Part shown: piece after piece, positions 19,544 through 29,206 of the stretch | How positions within the stretch are numbered: the first letter of the stretch is position 1 | Layout: each line of letters begins with the position of its first letter | Source of the DNA: Nitrobacteraceae bacterium AZCC 1564 | Lineage (GTDB): Bacteria; Pseudomonadota; Alphaproteobacteria; Rhizobiales; Xanthobacteraceae | NCBI GenBank assembly: GCA_036924835.1 | Contig: JBAGRR010000001.1 | Location: 3,177,001-3,241,000 of the forward strand | DNA length: 64,000 nucleotides | Direction: 5' to 3' | The notes under the pieces: model-generated | Databases searched by the model: none | Told to the model about the DNA's origin: nothing | Seen by the model: only the letters and a program-made list of their open reading frames with translations | Made by a program: the position numbers and the translations under genes

Positions 19544-20650
19544 TTACGCCCACTCGACGCCGGACTCGGCCGCCAGATCGATGCTGCTGGTGCGGCCGAT
19601 CTTGTCGAAGTGGTTGTCGAGGAACCTTTTTGCGGCCCGGATGCCCGCCCGGTGCAGAAGCTCGAAGAATTCGTAGTCAGTCTTCAATTTGCTGGATGCC
19701 GCGAGGCGCGTGCTGAGGCCGGCGAGATCGATACGGTGGATGTTCAGACGACGGTATTGGTCCTTGCCGGTGCCGCGCGGCAGCCGTCCATCGTCGATCA
19801 GCTGATTGACGAAATCCATCGTGCGCAATTCGGAGATCAGTGCCGAGTTGAAGGTGATTTCATTCAGGCGATTGATGATCTCGGCGGATGTGCGCGGCGT
19901 GATGTTGCGAGAGACTGGGTTGATCTGGATAACGAGCACATCCTCCGCTTCTGTTGTCTGTAGGAATGGGAAGATGGCGGGATTGCCCATATAGCCGCCA
20001 TCCCAGTAAGGCACGCCGTCGATCTCCACGGCACGAAACAGGAAAGGCAGTGCCGCCGACGCCATCACCACATCGGCGGTGATTTTATCGCCTGCGAAGA
20101 TGCGCAGGCGTCCGGTATGAACGTTGGTCGTTGAAATATAAAGCGCGAGATCGGTGTTGTTGCGAAGCGCTTCAAAATCCACGAAGCGCTCGATCAGATC
20201 ATTCAGCGGGTTGATGTTAAGCGGGTTGAGTTCATAAGGCGAGAAATAGCGCGCCATAGTTTCGAACCAGTTCTGCACCGGCGTTGCCGCGAAAGGCATC
20301 ATCGAGAACAAGCGGTCGGTCAGCGCGCGTTGAACCGGCGGCAGATCGCCCCCCGCGCTTGCCGCGCGCCAGAAATCGGCGAGGCGCTTGCGGGCTTCTT
20401 CTGGTCCGCCGCGCGTCAGGCCATCGGCAACCATCACGGCGTTGACGGCACCGGCTGAGGCGCCGGAAATTCCTGTTATTTCCAGGCGGCCATCGGCGAG
20501 CAGTTGATCGAGCACGCCCCATGTAAAGGCGCCGTGAGCGCCGCCGCCTTGGAGGGCGAGATTGATTTTCTTGGCTGCGCTGGTTTTGCGTGCGCTGCTA
20601 AAATTCCAAGGTGAGAGATTATCGAGGTAGGATTTGAGCGTGGTCGCCAT
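19544..20650 (-). CDS. Patatin-like phospholipase
   Basis: A 368-residue patatin-fold acyl hydrolase. The oxyanion-hole motif LQGGGAHGAFTWG is near residue 36, the nucleophile elbow GISGASAGAVNAV near residue 67, and the catalytic aspartate in WDGGYMGNPAIFP near residue 222, so the Ser-Asp dyad is complete. ATG 20650 (MATTLKSYLDNL) is chosen as the family start; the frame is open to 20812. Proteins of this type cleave phospholipids or PHB-granule lipids. It is divergent from zur. Confidence 0.85.
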   Translation of the reverse strand: MATTLKSYLDNLSPWNFSSARKTSAAKKINLALQGGGAHGAFTWGVLDQLLADGRLEITGISGASAGAVNAVMVADGLTRGGPEEARKRLADFWRAASAGGDLPPVQRALTDRLFSMMPFAATPVQNWFETMARYFSPYELNPLNINPLNDLIERFVDFEALRNNTDLALYISTTNVHTGRLRIFAGDKITADVVMASAALPFLFRAVEIDGVPYWDGGYMGNPAIFPFLQTTEAEDVLVIQINPVSRNITPRTSAEIINRLNEITFNSALISELRTMDFVNQLIDDGRLPRGTGKDQYRRLNIHRIDLAGLSTRLAASSKLKTDYEFFELLHRAGIRAAKRFLDNHFDKIGRTSSIDLAAESGVEWA

Positions 20651-20833
20651 GGCGGATGATCTCTCTGGATGGCGGAAGTCGGGTTCAGCGGGCGTCAGAC
20701 CTGTAGAATTTGCGGTGGATGATTTGGGAGTTTGTGATGCAATGCAACAGGAATTGCTGCGTTGCAAAAATTTCATATTGGAAAGATGCTGCGAAAATAT
20801 GAGCGGAATCACGCCAACCGCACTACATGTTTA

Positions 20834-21328
20834 ATGATGGAACAGACGAAGCCCGTTTTTCCCGCACCAGATCATGATCACGGCCGCTGCGCCGCGGATG
20901 CGATTTCGCATGCCGAGCGCGTTTGCGTTGGCCGCGGACAGAAATTTACGCCCATCAGGCGGAAGGTGTTGGGCGCGCTGCTTTCGAGCCACCGTCCGCT
21001 TGGTGCTTATGAGGTGATCGACGAACTTGCAAAGACGATGCCGCGTCCTGCGCCCATCACGGTCTATCGCGCCCTCGATTTTTTGATGGAAAACGGGTTG
21101 GTCCATCGGATCGAGAGCCGTAACGCCTTTCTCGCCTGTGCTCACAATCATGATGAGACAACGATGGTGGCGTTTCTGATTTGCGAAATTTGTGGTTCGG
21201 TCGGTGAGATCCCGGCTACGCCGCTGGCGCAGAGTTTCAATGAAGCCGCGCGCGGTACCGGCTTCTCGCCGAAATTGTCGGTGGTCGAAATCACCGGTTT
21301 CTGCGCTCATTGTCAGAAATCTGCTTAA
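20834..21328 (+). CDS. zur: Fur-family zinc uptake regulator
   Basis: A 164-residue Fur-superfamily protein. It has the winged-helix core FTPIRRKVLGALLSSHRPLGAYEVIDEL (residues about 37-64, in two blocks), a His-rich regulatory site HNHDET, and the structural zinc motifs CEIC and CAHC near the C-terminus. The spacing and the HNHDE site match Zur rather than Fur or PerR. Two adjacent ATG codons (20834, 20837) are possible starts. The transporter gene downstream follows 38 bases after its stop and is probably co-transcribed. Confidence 0.82.
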   Translation: MMEQTKPVFPAPDHDHGRCAADAISHAERVCVGRGQKFTPIRRKVLGALLSSHRPLGAYEVIDELAKTMPRPAPITVYRALDFLMENGLVHRIESRNAFLACAHNHDETTMVAFLICEICGSVGEIPATPLAQSFNEAARGTGFSPKLSVVEITGFCAHCQKSA

Positions 21329-21366
21329 TCAAGAACAACACGGCGGGAAGCCGGGCGCGGGGGGCC

Positions 21367-22311
21367 ATGCCATCGGATAAATTGACGACCGCAAAGGCGC
21401 GCCCGCTGAGTGCAACAGCGATTGCCCTGATGGTGATGCTGTGTCTGAGCTGGGGCTTCAATCAGATTTCGGTCAAGGTCGCGCTCCCTGACATTCCGCC
21501 GCTGACGCAAGCAACGCTGCGCTCCATCGGCGGCCTGGCTGTGATCATGCTCATTGCCTGGTTGCGTGGCGTGCCGATGTTCACGCGCGACGGCACGCTG
21601 CGGCCCGGCTTGATCGCAGGCCTGTTCTTCGGCCTGGAATTCATCCTGATCTATCGCGGTCTTGTCTACACCAGTGCGTCGCGCGCGGTGGTGTTTCTCT
21701 ACGTGGCGCCGTTTGTGGTGGCACTCGGATCGCGTCGCTTCCTTGGCGAACGTTTGAGTTCCCTGCAGTGGAGCGGGTTGGCCTTGTCGTTCGCCGGAGT
21801 CGCGTTGGCGATCGGCGTGCCGCAGGCCTCGGTCGACGCCACTGTGATCATGGGCGACATCATGGTGATGGTTGGGGGTGTTCTTTGGGCGGCGACCACG
21901 CTGACAGCCAAAGGGACGGCCCTGATCAAGGCTCCGGCGGAAAAATCACTCGCCTATCAGGTCGCGGTGTCGATTCCGATTCTGGCCCTTGGCGCGCTGC
22001 TGTCGGGCGAAAAGATCACCCATATGCCGGGAATTATCGCCTGGGCATCGATGATCTATCAGACCTTCTGGGTGGTCGGGATCACGTTCCTGATCTGGTT
22101 TTTCCTGATAAAGACCTATTCCGCGAGCAAATTGTCGTCATTTACCTTCATGACCCCTCTTTTCGGCGTGATTGGGGGATATTTCGTTATGCATGACACC
22201 CTCACATTAGCCTTTGCGGGGGCTGCCCTTCTGGTCATGGCGGGCCTATATCTGGTAAATCGCCCCCATGAAGCGGCCGGCGACCCGCTGCTCCCCGTCA
22301 CCAAAACCTGA
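21367..22311 (+). CDS. EamA-domain DMT superfamily transporter
   Basis: A 314-residue membrane protein with about ten membrane segments in two EamA repeats; LMVMLCLSWGFNQISVKVAL and FFGLEFILIYRGLVYTSASR are typical. ATG 21367 is preferred because the longer frame overlaps zur. Substrate unknown. Co-transcription with zur is likely from spacing, but a zinc role is only a guess. Confidence 0.82.
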   Translation: MPSDKLTTAKARPLSATAIALMVMLCLSWGFNQISVKVALPDIPPLTQATLRSIGGLAVIMLIAWLRGVPMFTRDGTLRPGLIAGLFFGLEFILIYRGLVYTSASRAVVFLYVAPFVVALGSRRFLGERLSSLQWSGLALSFAGVALAIGVPQASVDATVIMGDIMVMVGGVLWAATTLTAKGTALIKAPAEKSLAYQVAVSIPILALGALLSGEKITHMPGIIAWASMIYQTFWVVGITFLIWFFLIKTYSASKLSSFTFMTPLFGVIGGYFVMHDTLTLAFAGAALLVMAGLYLVNRPHEAAGDPLLPVTKT

Positions 22312-22339
22312 TATTTGAGCCCCAAAAAGGGACCCTGAA

Positions 22340-23632
22340 GTGAGCGATCTTAAAGAACGGACCAAGACCATCGAGGCAGGCCCCAAGGGGCGCCATCAAA
22401 CGGTTCAGGTAGTTGTCGGCAATGTCAAAGTCGGTGGCGGTGCGCCCATCGTCGTGCAGTCGATGACCAACACCGACACTGCCGATGTGGACAGCACGGT
22501 GACACAGGTCGCAGCCCTTGCGCGCGCCGGTTCCGAAATGGTCCGCATTACCGTAGACCGCGACGAAGCTGCCGCCGCCGTTCCCCACATCCGCGAGAAG
22601 CTCGACAAGCTTGGCGTCGATGTGCCGTTGATCGGCGACTTCCACTACATCGGTCACAAGCTGCTGGCCGAATATCCGGATTGCGCCGTGGCGCTGGCCA
22701 AGTACCGCATCAATCCAGGCAACGTCGGCTTCAAGAACAAACGCGATAGCCAGTTCACCGACATCGTCGAGATCGCGATCAAGAACAACAAGGCCATTCG
22801 CATCGGCGCGAACTGGGGTTCGCTCGATCAGGAATTGCTGACGCGGCTGATGGAAGAGAACGCCAAATCGCCGAATCCCGTGGATGCCCGAGCGGTGACG
22901 CGTGAGGCCATGGTGCAGTCGGCGCTGCTGTCGGCGGCGCGGGCCGAGGAGATCGGCCTGCCGAAGAACAAAATGATCCTCTCGGCCAAGGTGTCGAACG
23001 TGCAGGATCTGATCGCGGTCTATCGCGAACTCGCTTCGCGGTCCGACTACGCGATCCATCTCGGTCTCACCGAAGCCGGTATGGGCTCAAAGGGTATCGT
23101 GGCGTCGTCAGCCGCGCTCGGCATCCTGCTGCAGGATGGCATTGGCGACACCATCCGCGTTTCGTTGACGCCAGAGCCGGGCGGCGATCGCACCCTCGAG
23201 GTGAAGGTCGGTCAGGAAATTCTCCAGACCATGGGCTTCCGCACCTTCGTGCCGCTGGTCGCCGCGTGCCCCGGCTGCGGTCGGACGACGTCGACCGTGT
23301 TCCAGGAGCTTGCACGGGACATCCAGGATTTCATCCGCGACGAAATGCCGACGTGGAAGACGCGCTACCCCGGCGTCGAGCAGCTGAACGTCGCGGTGAT
23401 GGGTTGCATCGTCAACGGCCCGGGCGAATCCAAGCACGCCAACATCGGCATCTCGCTGCCGGGCACTGGTGAAACACCGGCCGCGCCGGTCTTCGTGGAT
23501 GGCCAGAAATTCCGTACGCTGCGCGGTCCGACCATCGCGGCCGACTTTAAGGCGCTGGTGATCGACTATATCGATCAGCGCTATGGCAAGGGCGCTGCGG
23601 CACCAGTGAGCGCCGTAACGGCCGCGGAATAA
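22340..23632 (+). CDS. ispG: 4-hydroxy-3-methylbut-2-en-1-yl diphosphate synthase
   Basis: A 430-residue enzyme of the MEP isoprenoid pathway (GcpE). It converts methylerythritol cyclodiphosphate to HMBPP with a 4Fe-4S cluster; the ligands are in [10 protein letters not shown] (near residue 310) and [10 protein letters not shown] (near residue 354). The N-terminal TIM-barrel stretch [16 protein letters not shown] is typical. The start is GTG at 22340 after an AAGGGA box. A terminator follows. The prenyl synthase gene at 26176 acts later in the same pathway. Confidence 0.95.
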   Translation: MSDLKERTKTIEAGPKGRHQTVQVVVGNVKVGGGAPIVVQSMTNTDTADVDSTVTQVAALARAGSEMVRITVDRDEAAAAVPHIREKLDKLGVDVPLIGDFHYIGHKLLAEYPDCAVALAKYRINPGNVGFKNKRDSQFTDIVEIAIKNNKAIRIGANWGSLDQELLTRLMEENAKSPNPVDARAVTREAMVQSALLSAARAEEIGLPKNKMILSAKVSNVQDLIAVYRELASRSDYAIHLGLTEAGMGSKGIVASSAALGILLQDGIGDTIRVSLTPEPGGDRTLEVKVGQEILQTMGFRTFVPLVAACPGCGRTTSTVFQELARDIQDFIRDEMPTWKTRYPGVEQLNVAVMGCIVNGPGESKHANIGISLPGTGETPAAPVFVDGQKFRTLRGPTIAADFKALVIDYIDQRYGKGAAAPVSAVTAAE

Positions 23633-23653
23633 GCAGTTAGATCATCCAATCTG

Positions 23654-23686
23654 AAAAACGCGACGCGAAGGCGCCGCGTTTTTGTT
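23654..23686 (+). terminator. Terminator of ispG
   Basis: AAAAACGCG (23654-23662) pairs with CGCGTTTTT (23675-23683), 9 bp, giving a T-rich 3' side. It lies just before the convergent antiporter gene end and may serve both directions. Confidence 0.75.
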
Positions 23687-23693
23687 TGTGCCC

Positions 23694-25298
23694 TCAGAGC
23701 GGCGTCGATTTCTCACGGTTGTCGACAACGGCTTCTTCGAGATCGAGGTCGCGCTCGATGCGGCGGCGTACTTCGTCGGTGATCTTGCCGTCACGCAGCA
23801 GTTGGTGCAGCAGCTTACGTTCGATCGAAATCATCTCACGTACCAAGGCCGCACCTCTTGTGGCCGGAGTGGGTGTACCGGCAACGCTGGGAGGATCGGG
23901 AAGAGCCTGCATTCGCATCTCGTGCCGTGACTGCAGGAATCGGGCGAGGCTCTCCGGGAGATTACGTTCAGCGATAATCTCCTTCAGCGAATTTCGTGCG
24001 GCGTGCAAGATTTCGCGTCTCGCCGCGATCTCGGATTCCCGTTCGTGGACCGTTTCGGCTTGGCCGTGCTGTGCCAGATTGAGGGCCCTCACCACCATCG
24101 GCAAGGTCAGGCCGATCCCGACAAGTGTCACAAAAATCACACCGAAGGCGACAAACAGGATCAGGTCGCGGTGCGGGAAGTCGTGGCCATCCGGCAGCGT
24201 CAATGGAATGGCCAGCGCTGCCGCCAGCGAGACGACGCCTCGGATTCCGGTAAAGGAAATGATGAAAATGCGGCGCCATGAGGTGGGGTCCCGCTCCCGA
24301 ACGCTCTTGCTCAGCCAGCGCGGAAGATAGCTTGCCGGGAATACCCAGACGAAGCGCGCTACAATCACGATTGCAGAGACAACGGCGATTGCAGTCAGGA
24401 CTTCGATTAGCGGCAGTCCGTTGGATTTCTCCACCAACAGCCGCATCTGGAAGCCGATCAGCAGGAATAGAATGCCTTCGATCAGCCAGATCACAAGATC
24501 CCAGAAGAAGATGCCTTGCAGACGCGTTGCCGAGGAGATCAGCAATGGACCATTCCAGCTGACATAGAGGCCGCATGCGACAGTTGCGAGGACGCCCGAG
24601 CCTCCAAGATGTTCGGGCACCCAGAATGCGAGGTAGGGTGTCAGCAGCGACAGCGTGATTTCGATACGCGGCTCGTGGGCCCACTGCCGCAGGCGCAGGC
24701 TGAGCCATCCCACAGCAATGCCAAAAATCACCTCGCATATGACGATGGCAACAAATGTCTCCGTTGCCTTGACCATCGAAAATGCACTCGTACCGATGGC
24801 GACGACCGCAAAGCGATAAAGGATGAGCGCCGTGGCGTCGTTTGCCAGTCCTTCGCCTTCGAGGATCACAAGGATGCGTCGCGGTAACCCAAGCCTGCGC
24901 GCGATCGCCAACGGAGCGACGACGTCGGGCGGCGACACGATTGCGCCGAGCACGAAGCCAACGCTCAATGGCAATCCCAACACGTAGTAGGCTGCCGCCG
25001 CGACAGCGCAGGTCGTGAAGATCACGGATCCAATGGCCAGCGTCACGATCGGGCGGAGATTGAATTTGAATTCACGCCAGCTCATGGAGACGCCGGCCGA
25101 ATAGATCAGCGGCGGCAACAGAACTTGCATGACGACTTCGGGCTCCAGCACGACGCGTGGCAGCCCGGGCATGAAGGCGAATGTGATGCCGACGACCATC
25201 AGGAGGATGGCCGGAGCGAGATTGAATTTCTTGGCAATCGCAGCCGTCGCGGCAAAAACCGTCAACAGAAGCAGAAAGATTTGAAATGTCGTTCCCAT
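23694..25298 (-). CDS. Na+/H+ antiporter, CPA1 family
   Basis: A 534-residue cation/proton antiporter with about twelve membrane segments followed by a cytoplasmic helical tail. The ion-binding motif GEGLANDATALILYRFAV near residue 150 carries the Asn-Asp pair of the CPA1 group, and VLGAIVSPPDVVAPLAIARR near residue 112 is the expected preceding helix. Its 5' leader is taken up almost entirely by a repeat unit that starts 16 bases upstream. It may form an operon with the DUF1345 gene upstream. Confidence 0.85.
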   Translation of the reverse strand: MGTTFQIFLLLLTVFAATAAIAKKFNLAPAILLMVVGITFAFMPGLPRVVLEPEVVMQVLLPPLIYSAGVSMSWREFKFNLRPIVTLAIGSVIFTTCAVAAAAYYVLGLPLSVGFVLGAIVSPPDVVAPLAIARRLGLPRRILVILEGEGLANDATALILYRFAVVAIGTSAFSMVKATETFVAIVICEVIFGIAVGWLSLRLRQWAHEPRIEITLSLLTPYLAFWVPEHLGGSGVLATVACGLYVSWNGPLLISSATRLQGIFFWDLVIWLIEGILFLLIGFQMRLLVEKSNGLPLIEVLTAIAVVSAIVIVARFVWVFPASYLPRWLSKSVRERDPTSWRRIFIISFTGIRGVVSLAAALAIPLTLPDGHDFPHRDLILFVAFGVIFVTLVGIGLTLPMVVRALNLAQHGQAETVHERESEIAARREILHAARNSLKEIIAERNLPESLARFLQSRHEMRMQALPDPPSVAGTPTPATRGAALVREMISIERKLLHQLLRDGKITDEVRRRIERDLDLEEAVVDNREKSTPL

Positions 25299-25313
25299 AT
25301 GCGCGGTCCCGCT

Positions 25314-25480
25314 CTAGTACCCGCTTTCCGAAGTTCGTGATACGTCGCAACATCTGCCTTAACGAACTTCGGAAAGCAAAGGGTACTAGCAAAGCTATGA
25401 TTCTAGTACCGCTTTCGATTTGAAGTCCCTGTCGCGCGTTTGCCGAGAGTGATGCAGGGACTTCAAATCGGCGGTACTAG
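25314..25480 (+). repeat. CTAG double-hairpin repeat unit 6 (class D)
   Basis: Hairpins 25314-25389 and 25403-25480, spacer CAAAGCTATGATT. Arms are GCTTTCCGAAGTTCGT and CGATTTGAAGTCCCTG, both 16 bp perfect. The terminal CTAG supplies the TAG stop codon of the DUF1345 gene, and the other end is 15 bases from the antiporter start. It is almost identical (about 6 differences) to the reverse complement of 53958-54124. Confidence 0.92.
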
Positions 25481-26154
25481 ATCGCGCTTGCCGCGATATT
25501 GACCATCAGTGCTAGGAGAGCCATGTTGAAAATGAAAGATACTATGCCATGGGCGATGGCCGTCCGCCGGATCGCCTTGTCCGTGATGCCGACATCCGAC
25601 ACCTGGGCCGTCATGCCGATGACGAATGAGAAATAGACAAAGTCCCAGTAGTCGGGCTTGTCATCGCCGGGAAACGCGAGGCCGCCGGCCTTGGCGCCGC
25701 GGTAGTATTCGTGAGCATAGTGAAGCGCAAATGTCGAATGGATCATGGACCACGACAGCACGATCGTCACGACGGCCAGAATGAGTTGCGGTGGTCGTTG
25801 GGGTTTAACACCGAGCTCCAGAACGATAGCGGCGATGCTCGCAAAGGCGGCCGCTGCTGTAAGGATGAGTATCAGGAATCGGCCGTCATCCTGAAGGCTG
25901 GCAAGCCGCTTGATCCGGGTGTGATCGCAGGACAGGAATAAGACAAGGGCCAGGACGATATAGAGCGCGATCGAGGTGTCCCACGCGACGAGAAGACGTG
26001 TCGCAAGCCTGAGATCGGTTGGCAGCACCACCATTGCGGCCAACCCGACTGCAAGCGAAATGAATAATCTTGGTCGCGCACAGATAATACGGACGGGCCT
26101 CGGCATGCGCTTAAGACGATGGAGATAGGGATCGTCCGTTTGCTTATCTGTCAT
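25477..26154 (-). CDS. DUF1345 family membrane protein
   Basis: A 225-residue protein with about five membrane segments. FALHYAHEYYRG, then GGLAFPGDDKPDYWDFVYFS and FVIGMTAQVSDVGITDK, are the conserved core of DUF1345. Function is unknown. Its stop codon (TAG, 25477-25479 on the minus strand) lies within the CTAG foot of a repeat unit, so the gene end has probably been set by that insertion. Same direction as the antiporter gene downstream. Confidence 0.88.
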   Translation of the reverse strand: MTDKQTDDPYLHRLKRMPRPVRIICARPRLFISLAVGLAAMVVLPTDLRLATRLLVAWDTSIALYIVLALVLFLSCDHTRIKRLASLQDDGRFLILILTAAAAFASIAAIVLELGVKPQRPPQLILAVVTIVLSWSMIHSTFALHYAHEYYRGAKAGGLAFPGDDKPDYWDFVYFSFVIGMTAQVSDVGITDKAIRRTAIAHGIVSFIFNMALLALMVNIAASAI

Positions 26155-26175
26155 GCCAAAGCATTGTTCCTTGGT

Positions 26176-27102
26176 CTAGTTCTGGCGCTCTGCGACAAAG
26201 CGAGAAGCTGCCCGTAGCACGTCACCCTTCGCTCCAAAAGGCGCAAGCGCGGCGTCTGCGTTTTTCAGGAGATCGCGCAAGCGCGCCTTCGCGCCATCGA
26301 TGCCGAGCAGTGTGACGAAGGTGGTCTTGCCGGCGGCAGCATCTTGTCCCGCAGGCTTGCCCAGCGCTGCAGCATCGCCTTCCACGTCAAGCAGATCGTC
26401 CGCAATCTGGAATGCCTCACCGAAGGCGTGACCATAAGCGTCGAGCGCGTCGTATTGTTCCTTTGTTGCCTGTCCGAGCAGTGCGCCTGCGATACAACCA
26501 TATTTCAGCAGCGCACCCGTTTTCATTTGCTGGAGCTTGGCGACATCGGGCGGCTCGCGGTCGCCAAAGCGGCCTTCGCCCGCGAGATCCATGATCTGGC
26601 CGCCAACCATGCCGCCAACGCCGGCTGCGCGCGCCAGTGCGCGTGTTAATGCAAGACGGACGCCGGCGTCGCGATGGACTTCGTCGCGGGTGATGATGTC
26701 GAAGGCCAGCGTCAACAGCGCATCGCCGGCGAGAATGGCAGTGGCATCGTCGAATTTCTTGTGCGCGGTCGGACGGCCGCGTCGCAGGTCGCTGTTGTCC
26801 ATCGACGGCAGATCGTCATGGATCAGTGAGTAGCAGTGAATGCATTCGAGAGCGGCACCGGCCATGAGGGCGGATTCGCGCGAGACCCCAAACACTGCGG
26901 CGCTCTCCACGGCCAGGAACGGACGCAAGCGCTTGCCCCCGTTGAGGCTCGAATAGCGCATCGACTCGATCAGCCGCAGTGGCCGGGCAATCTCGCCTGG
27001 CAGCGGTGTATCGGACAGCAGGCGCGTCAGCAGCGCTTCGGTGTCCGCCGCCGCGGCGTCGAGACGTTTTGCAAATTCTTGGGGGGACGTGCCGGTGGTC
27101 AT
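26176..27102 (-). CDS. ispA: Short-chain polyprenyl (farnesyl/geranylgeranyl) diphosphate synthase
   Basis: A 308-residue trans-prenyltransferase. The first Asp-rich motif HDDLPSMDNSDLRRG is near residue 92 and the second DDLLDVEGDA near residue 230; NGGKRLRPFL near residue 54 binds isopentenyl diphosphate. The DDxxxxD spacing is of the bacterial FPP synthase type. ATG 27102 (MTTGTSPQEF) is chosen; the frame stays open 36 bases further. Divergent from mtgA. Confidence 0.88.
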   Translation of the reverse strand: MTTGTSPQEFAKRLDAAAADTEALLTRLLSDTPLPGEIARPLRLIESMRYSSLNGGKRLRPFLAVESAAVFGVSRESALMAGAALECIHCYSLIHDDLPSMDNSDLRRGRPTAHKKFDDATAILAGDALLTLAFDIITRDEVHRDAGVRLALTRALARAAGVGGMVGGQIMDLAGEGRFGDREPPDVAKLQQMKTGALLKYGCIAGALLGQATKEQYDALDAYGHAFGEAFQIADDLLDVEGDAAALGKPAGQDAAAGKTTFVTLLGIDGAKARLRDLLKNADAALAPFGAKGDVLRAASRFVAERQN

Positions 27103-27253
27103 CAAAAACTCCAGGAGGACGCAATTTCGGCCGGACAATCGGTCATGGCATCGTCCGCGTCAATTCCGCACGAGGCTGGTCGCGAACGAGAATTTCGCGG
27201 GTGCGCCTGTTTCTGATAGCTAAATTGGACCGGATGATCGGGGGCAGGACCGA

Positions 27254-27928
27254 ATGCGACGAGTGATCCGTGCGTTAATCCTAATTGTGTTGGGATTGGT
27301 GCTACTGCCCTACGTCCTGACGCCGCTTTACAGCACGGGTCATCCGGTTTCGACGTTGATGCTCAGCCGGTACCTGACGGGTCAGCCAGTGACGCGAAAA
27401 TGGATCGATATCGACGCCATTTCGCCGGCCCTCCCGCGCTCAGTGGTAGCCGCGGAGGATGCCAAATTCTGCTTCCACCACGGCATCGACTGGAATTCGG
27501 TGCAGGAAATCATCGAGGATGCGCAGGAGGGCGAGGTGGCGCGGGGTGGATCGACCATTACCCAACAGGTCGCCAAAAACCTGTTCCTGTGGCCTGGGCG
27601 CAGCGTCATCCGAAAGGGGCTGGAATTCCCGCTGGCCCTCTGGATCGACCTCATGCTGCCCAAAAAGCGCATTCTGGAACTTTATCTCAATGTCGCGGAG
27701 CTTGGGCCAAGCGGCCAATTTGGCGCAGAAGCAGGGGCGAACTACGCATTTGGCCGCTCTGCGTCGGCGCTGTCGCCGCTGGAAGCTGCGACCTTGGCAT
27801 CGATTTTACCTAATCCGGTGACCCGAAGTGCCCGCCGGCCCGGCCCCGGGGTCAGGCGGCTGGCTGGAACCTACTTGGTGCGAGCCCAGTCGTCTGAAAT
27901 CTCGAATTGTTGGGACCGGAATCATTGA
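27254..27928 (+). CDS. mtgA: Monofunctional peptidoglycan glycosyltransferase
   Basis: A 224-residue GT51 enzyme with one N-terminal membrane anchor ([15 protein letters not shown]). Catalytic motifs are [14 protein letters not shown] near residue 68, [19 protein letters not shown] near residue 100 and [15 protein letters not shown] near residue 138. No transpeptidase domain follows. It extends glycan strands on the periplasmic side. Divergent from ispA, upstream of rpmF. Confidence 0.92.
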   Translation: MRRVIRALILIVLGLVLLPYVLTPLYSTGHPVSTLMLSRYLTGQPVTRKWIDIDAISPALPRSVVAAEDAKFCFHHGIDWNSVQEIIEDAQEGEVARGGSTITQQVAKNLFLWPGRSVIRKGLEFPLALWIDLMLPKKRILELYLNVAELGPSGQFGAEAGANYAFGRSASALSPLEAATLASILPNPVTRSARRPGPGVRRLAGTYLVRAQSSEISNCWDRNH

Positions 27929-28070
27929 TTTTGGGCCATTTTAACGCATTTTGGAGCTCCGGGTGGTCTAGCTTTCGTGGCCGCCTTCCTCTATAAGCGC
28001 GACCTCAATCCGGATTTTTGGAAAAGCCCCCGCCCGGCGGGTGAGCCTTGATTTAAAGGACGACGACCCC

Positions 28071-28256
28071 ATGGCCGTTCCACGCAGGAAAACCTCGCCG
28101 TCGCGCCGCGGTATGCGCCGCTCGGCTGACGCGCTGAAGAAGCCAACCTATGTTGAAGATAAGGACTCGGGTGAATTGCGCCGTCCGCACCATCTCGACC
28201 TGAAGACCGGCATGTATAAGGGCCGTCAGGTTCTGAAGGTCAAGAAGGACGCCTGA
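28071..28256 (+). CDS. rpmF: 50S ribosomal protein L32
   Basis: A 61-residue basic protein, [18 protein letters not shown] onward, which is the L32 signature. As in other alphaproteobacteria the zinc-binding cysteines found in some L32 forms are absent. ATG 28071 is the conserved start. A UUCG-capped hairpin lies just after the stop. Confidence 0.95.
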   Translation: MAVPRRKTSPSRRGMRRSADALKKPTYVEDKDSGELRRPHHLDLKTGMYKGRQVLKVKKDA

Positions 28257-28268
28257 TCTTTCCAGCCG

Positions 28269-28288
28269 CGCCGCCTTCGGGCGGCGTT
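28269..28288 (+). terminator. Hairpin with TTCG loop after rpmF
   Basis: CGCCGCC (28269-28275), loop TTCG, GGCGGCG (28280-28286). The following bases are only moderately T-rich, so it is a probable terminator or 3' stabiliser. Confidence 0.65.
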
Positions 28289-28391
28289 GGGTTGATGTTG
28301 GCCGGGGAAGCGCGCGATGCGGGCTTCTCAGAACGCCATACATCCGTGTGACGAGCGCGTTTCCAACAACGGCCCTGTAGAGAGCTTGCCG

Positions 28392-29177
28392 ATGTCTATG
28401 ATCGGTTTTCCGCTGCTTCTCATCCCGCTCGCGATCTACAACATCTTCGTTTTTCTGATGCCCGGCGTGGCTTTCACCTCGCCGATCGTCAGCGTGACTC
28501 TGATGTCCGGCGTGACCTGGACCGTGACCTTCGGTGATGCGCTGTTGGCGCTTGCCATGCTGCTCCTGATGTTCGAGGTCATTAAAGCAGCGCGCCCCGG
28601 CGCTCGCTATGTCACAGATCACCTTCTGTCACTCATCGTGTTCGGCGCAGCCACCGCCGAATTTGTGCTGCTGGCGCCGTTCGGGAATTCAACCTTCTTT
28701 TTGCTGGTCGTCCTGACAGCCGTTGAATTTCTGGCGGGATCGGTGATCGGAATCCGCAACCGGTCCCGCCGCGTTCGTGCAGAGGCACCGGCCGCGCCAC
28801 CCGCTCCGGTTCGCCGCGAACCTGTGGTGCCGGCAACTCCAACCTCAACTCCTGCGCCCACACCCGCTGAGCGAGCGGCCCCCGAACCTAAGCGTCCTGA
28901 TCCTGTCGCTGTTGATCGGTCTCCTGCAACCGATGGAAAAGTGGAAGAGCCGAGGCCGATGGCGCCACCGGTGGTGGAGGCGGAGCCTGCCCGTGAGCCC
29001 GAAGCGCCTTCGAGGCCGGGCCCGTCGGTCGAGGAGGGGCGCGCTGCCGAGCGCAGGGCTGTCGATCGCAAGATCGCCGACTGGAATGTCTCACACCTTA
29101 TCAAGGACAATGAGGCAGAACCCGCCAAGGATGCGGACGGTAAGCCGGCTGATCCGCCGGCTTCGCCAAAGCCCTGA
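28392..29177 (+). CDS. Uncharacterised membrane protein with Pro/Ala-rich tail
   Basis: A protein of about 261 residues. Four hydrophobic segments fill the first 120 residues (for example FPLLLIPLAIYNIFVFLMPG and TFFLLVVLTAVEFLAGSVIG). A long Pro/Ala/Glu-rich stretch (about 130-225) follows, then a short conserved-looking end with DRKIADWNVSHLIKDNEAE. ATG 28392 (MSMIGFPLL) is chosen because the membrane region begins there; the frame is open from 28317. I do not recognise a family; the layout suggests a scaffold with a cytoplasmic disordered arm. Confidence 0.7.
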   Translation: MSMIGFPLLLIPLAIYNIFVFLMPGVAFTSPIVSVTLMSGVTWTVTFGDALLALAMLLLMFEVIKAARPGARYVTDHLLSLIVFGAATAEFVLLAPFGNSTFFLLVVLTAVEFLAGSVIGIRNRSRRVRAEAPAAPPAPVRREPVVPATPTSTPAPTPAERAAPEPKRPDPVAVDRSPATDGKVEEPRPMAPPVVEAEPAREPEAPSRPGPSVEEGRAAERRAVDRKIADWNVSHLIKDNEAEPAKDADGKPADPPASPKP

Positions 29178-29206
29178 TTGTCCCGCCTTTTGTCGCGATC
29201 GCGTTC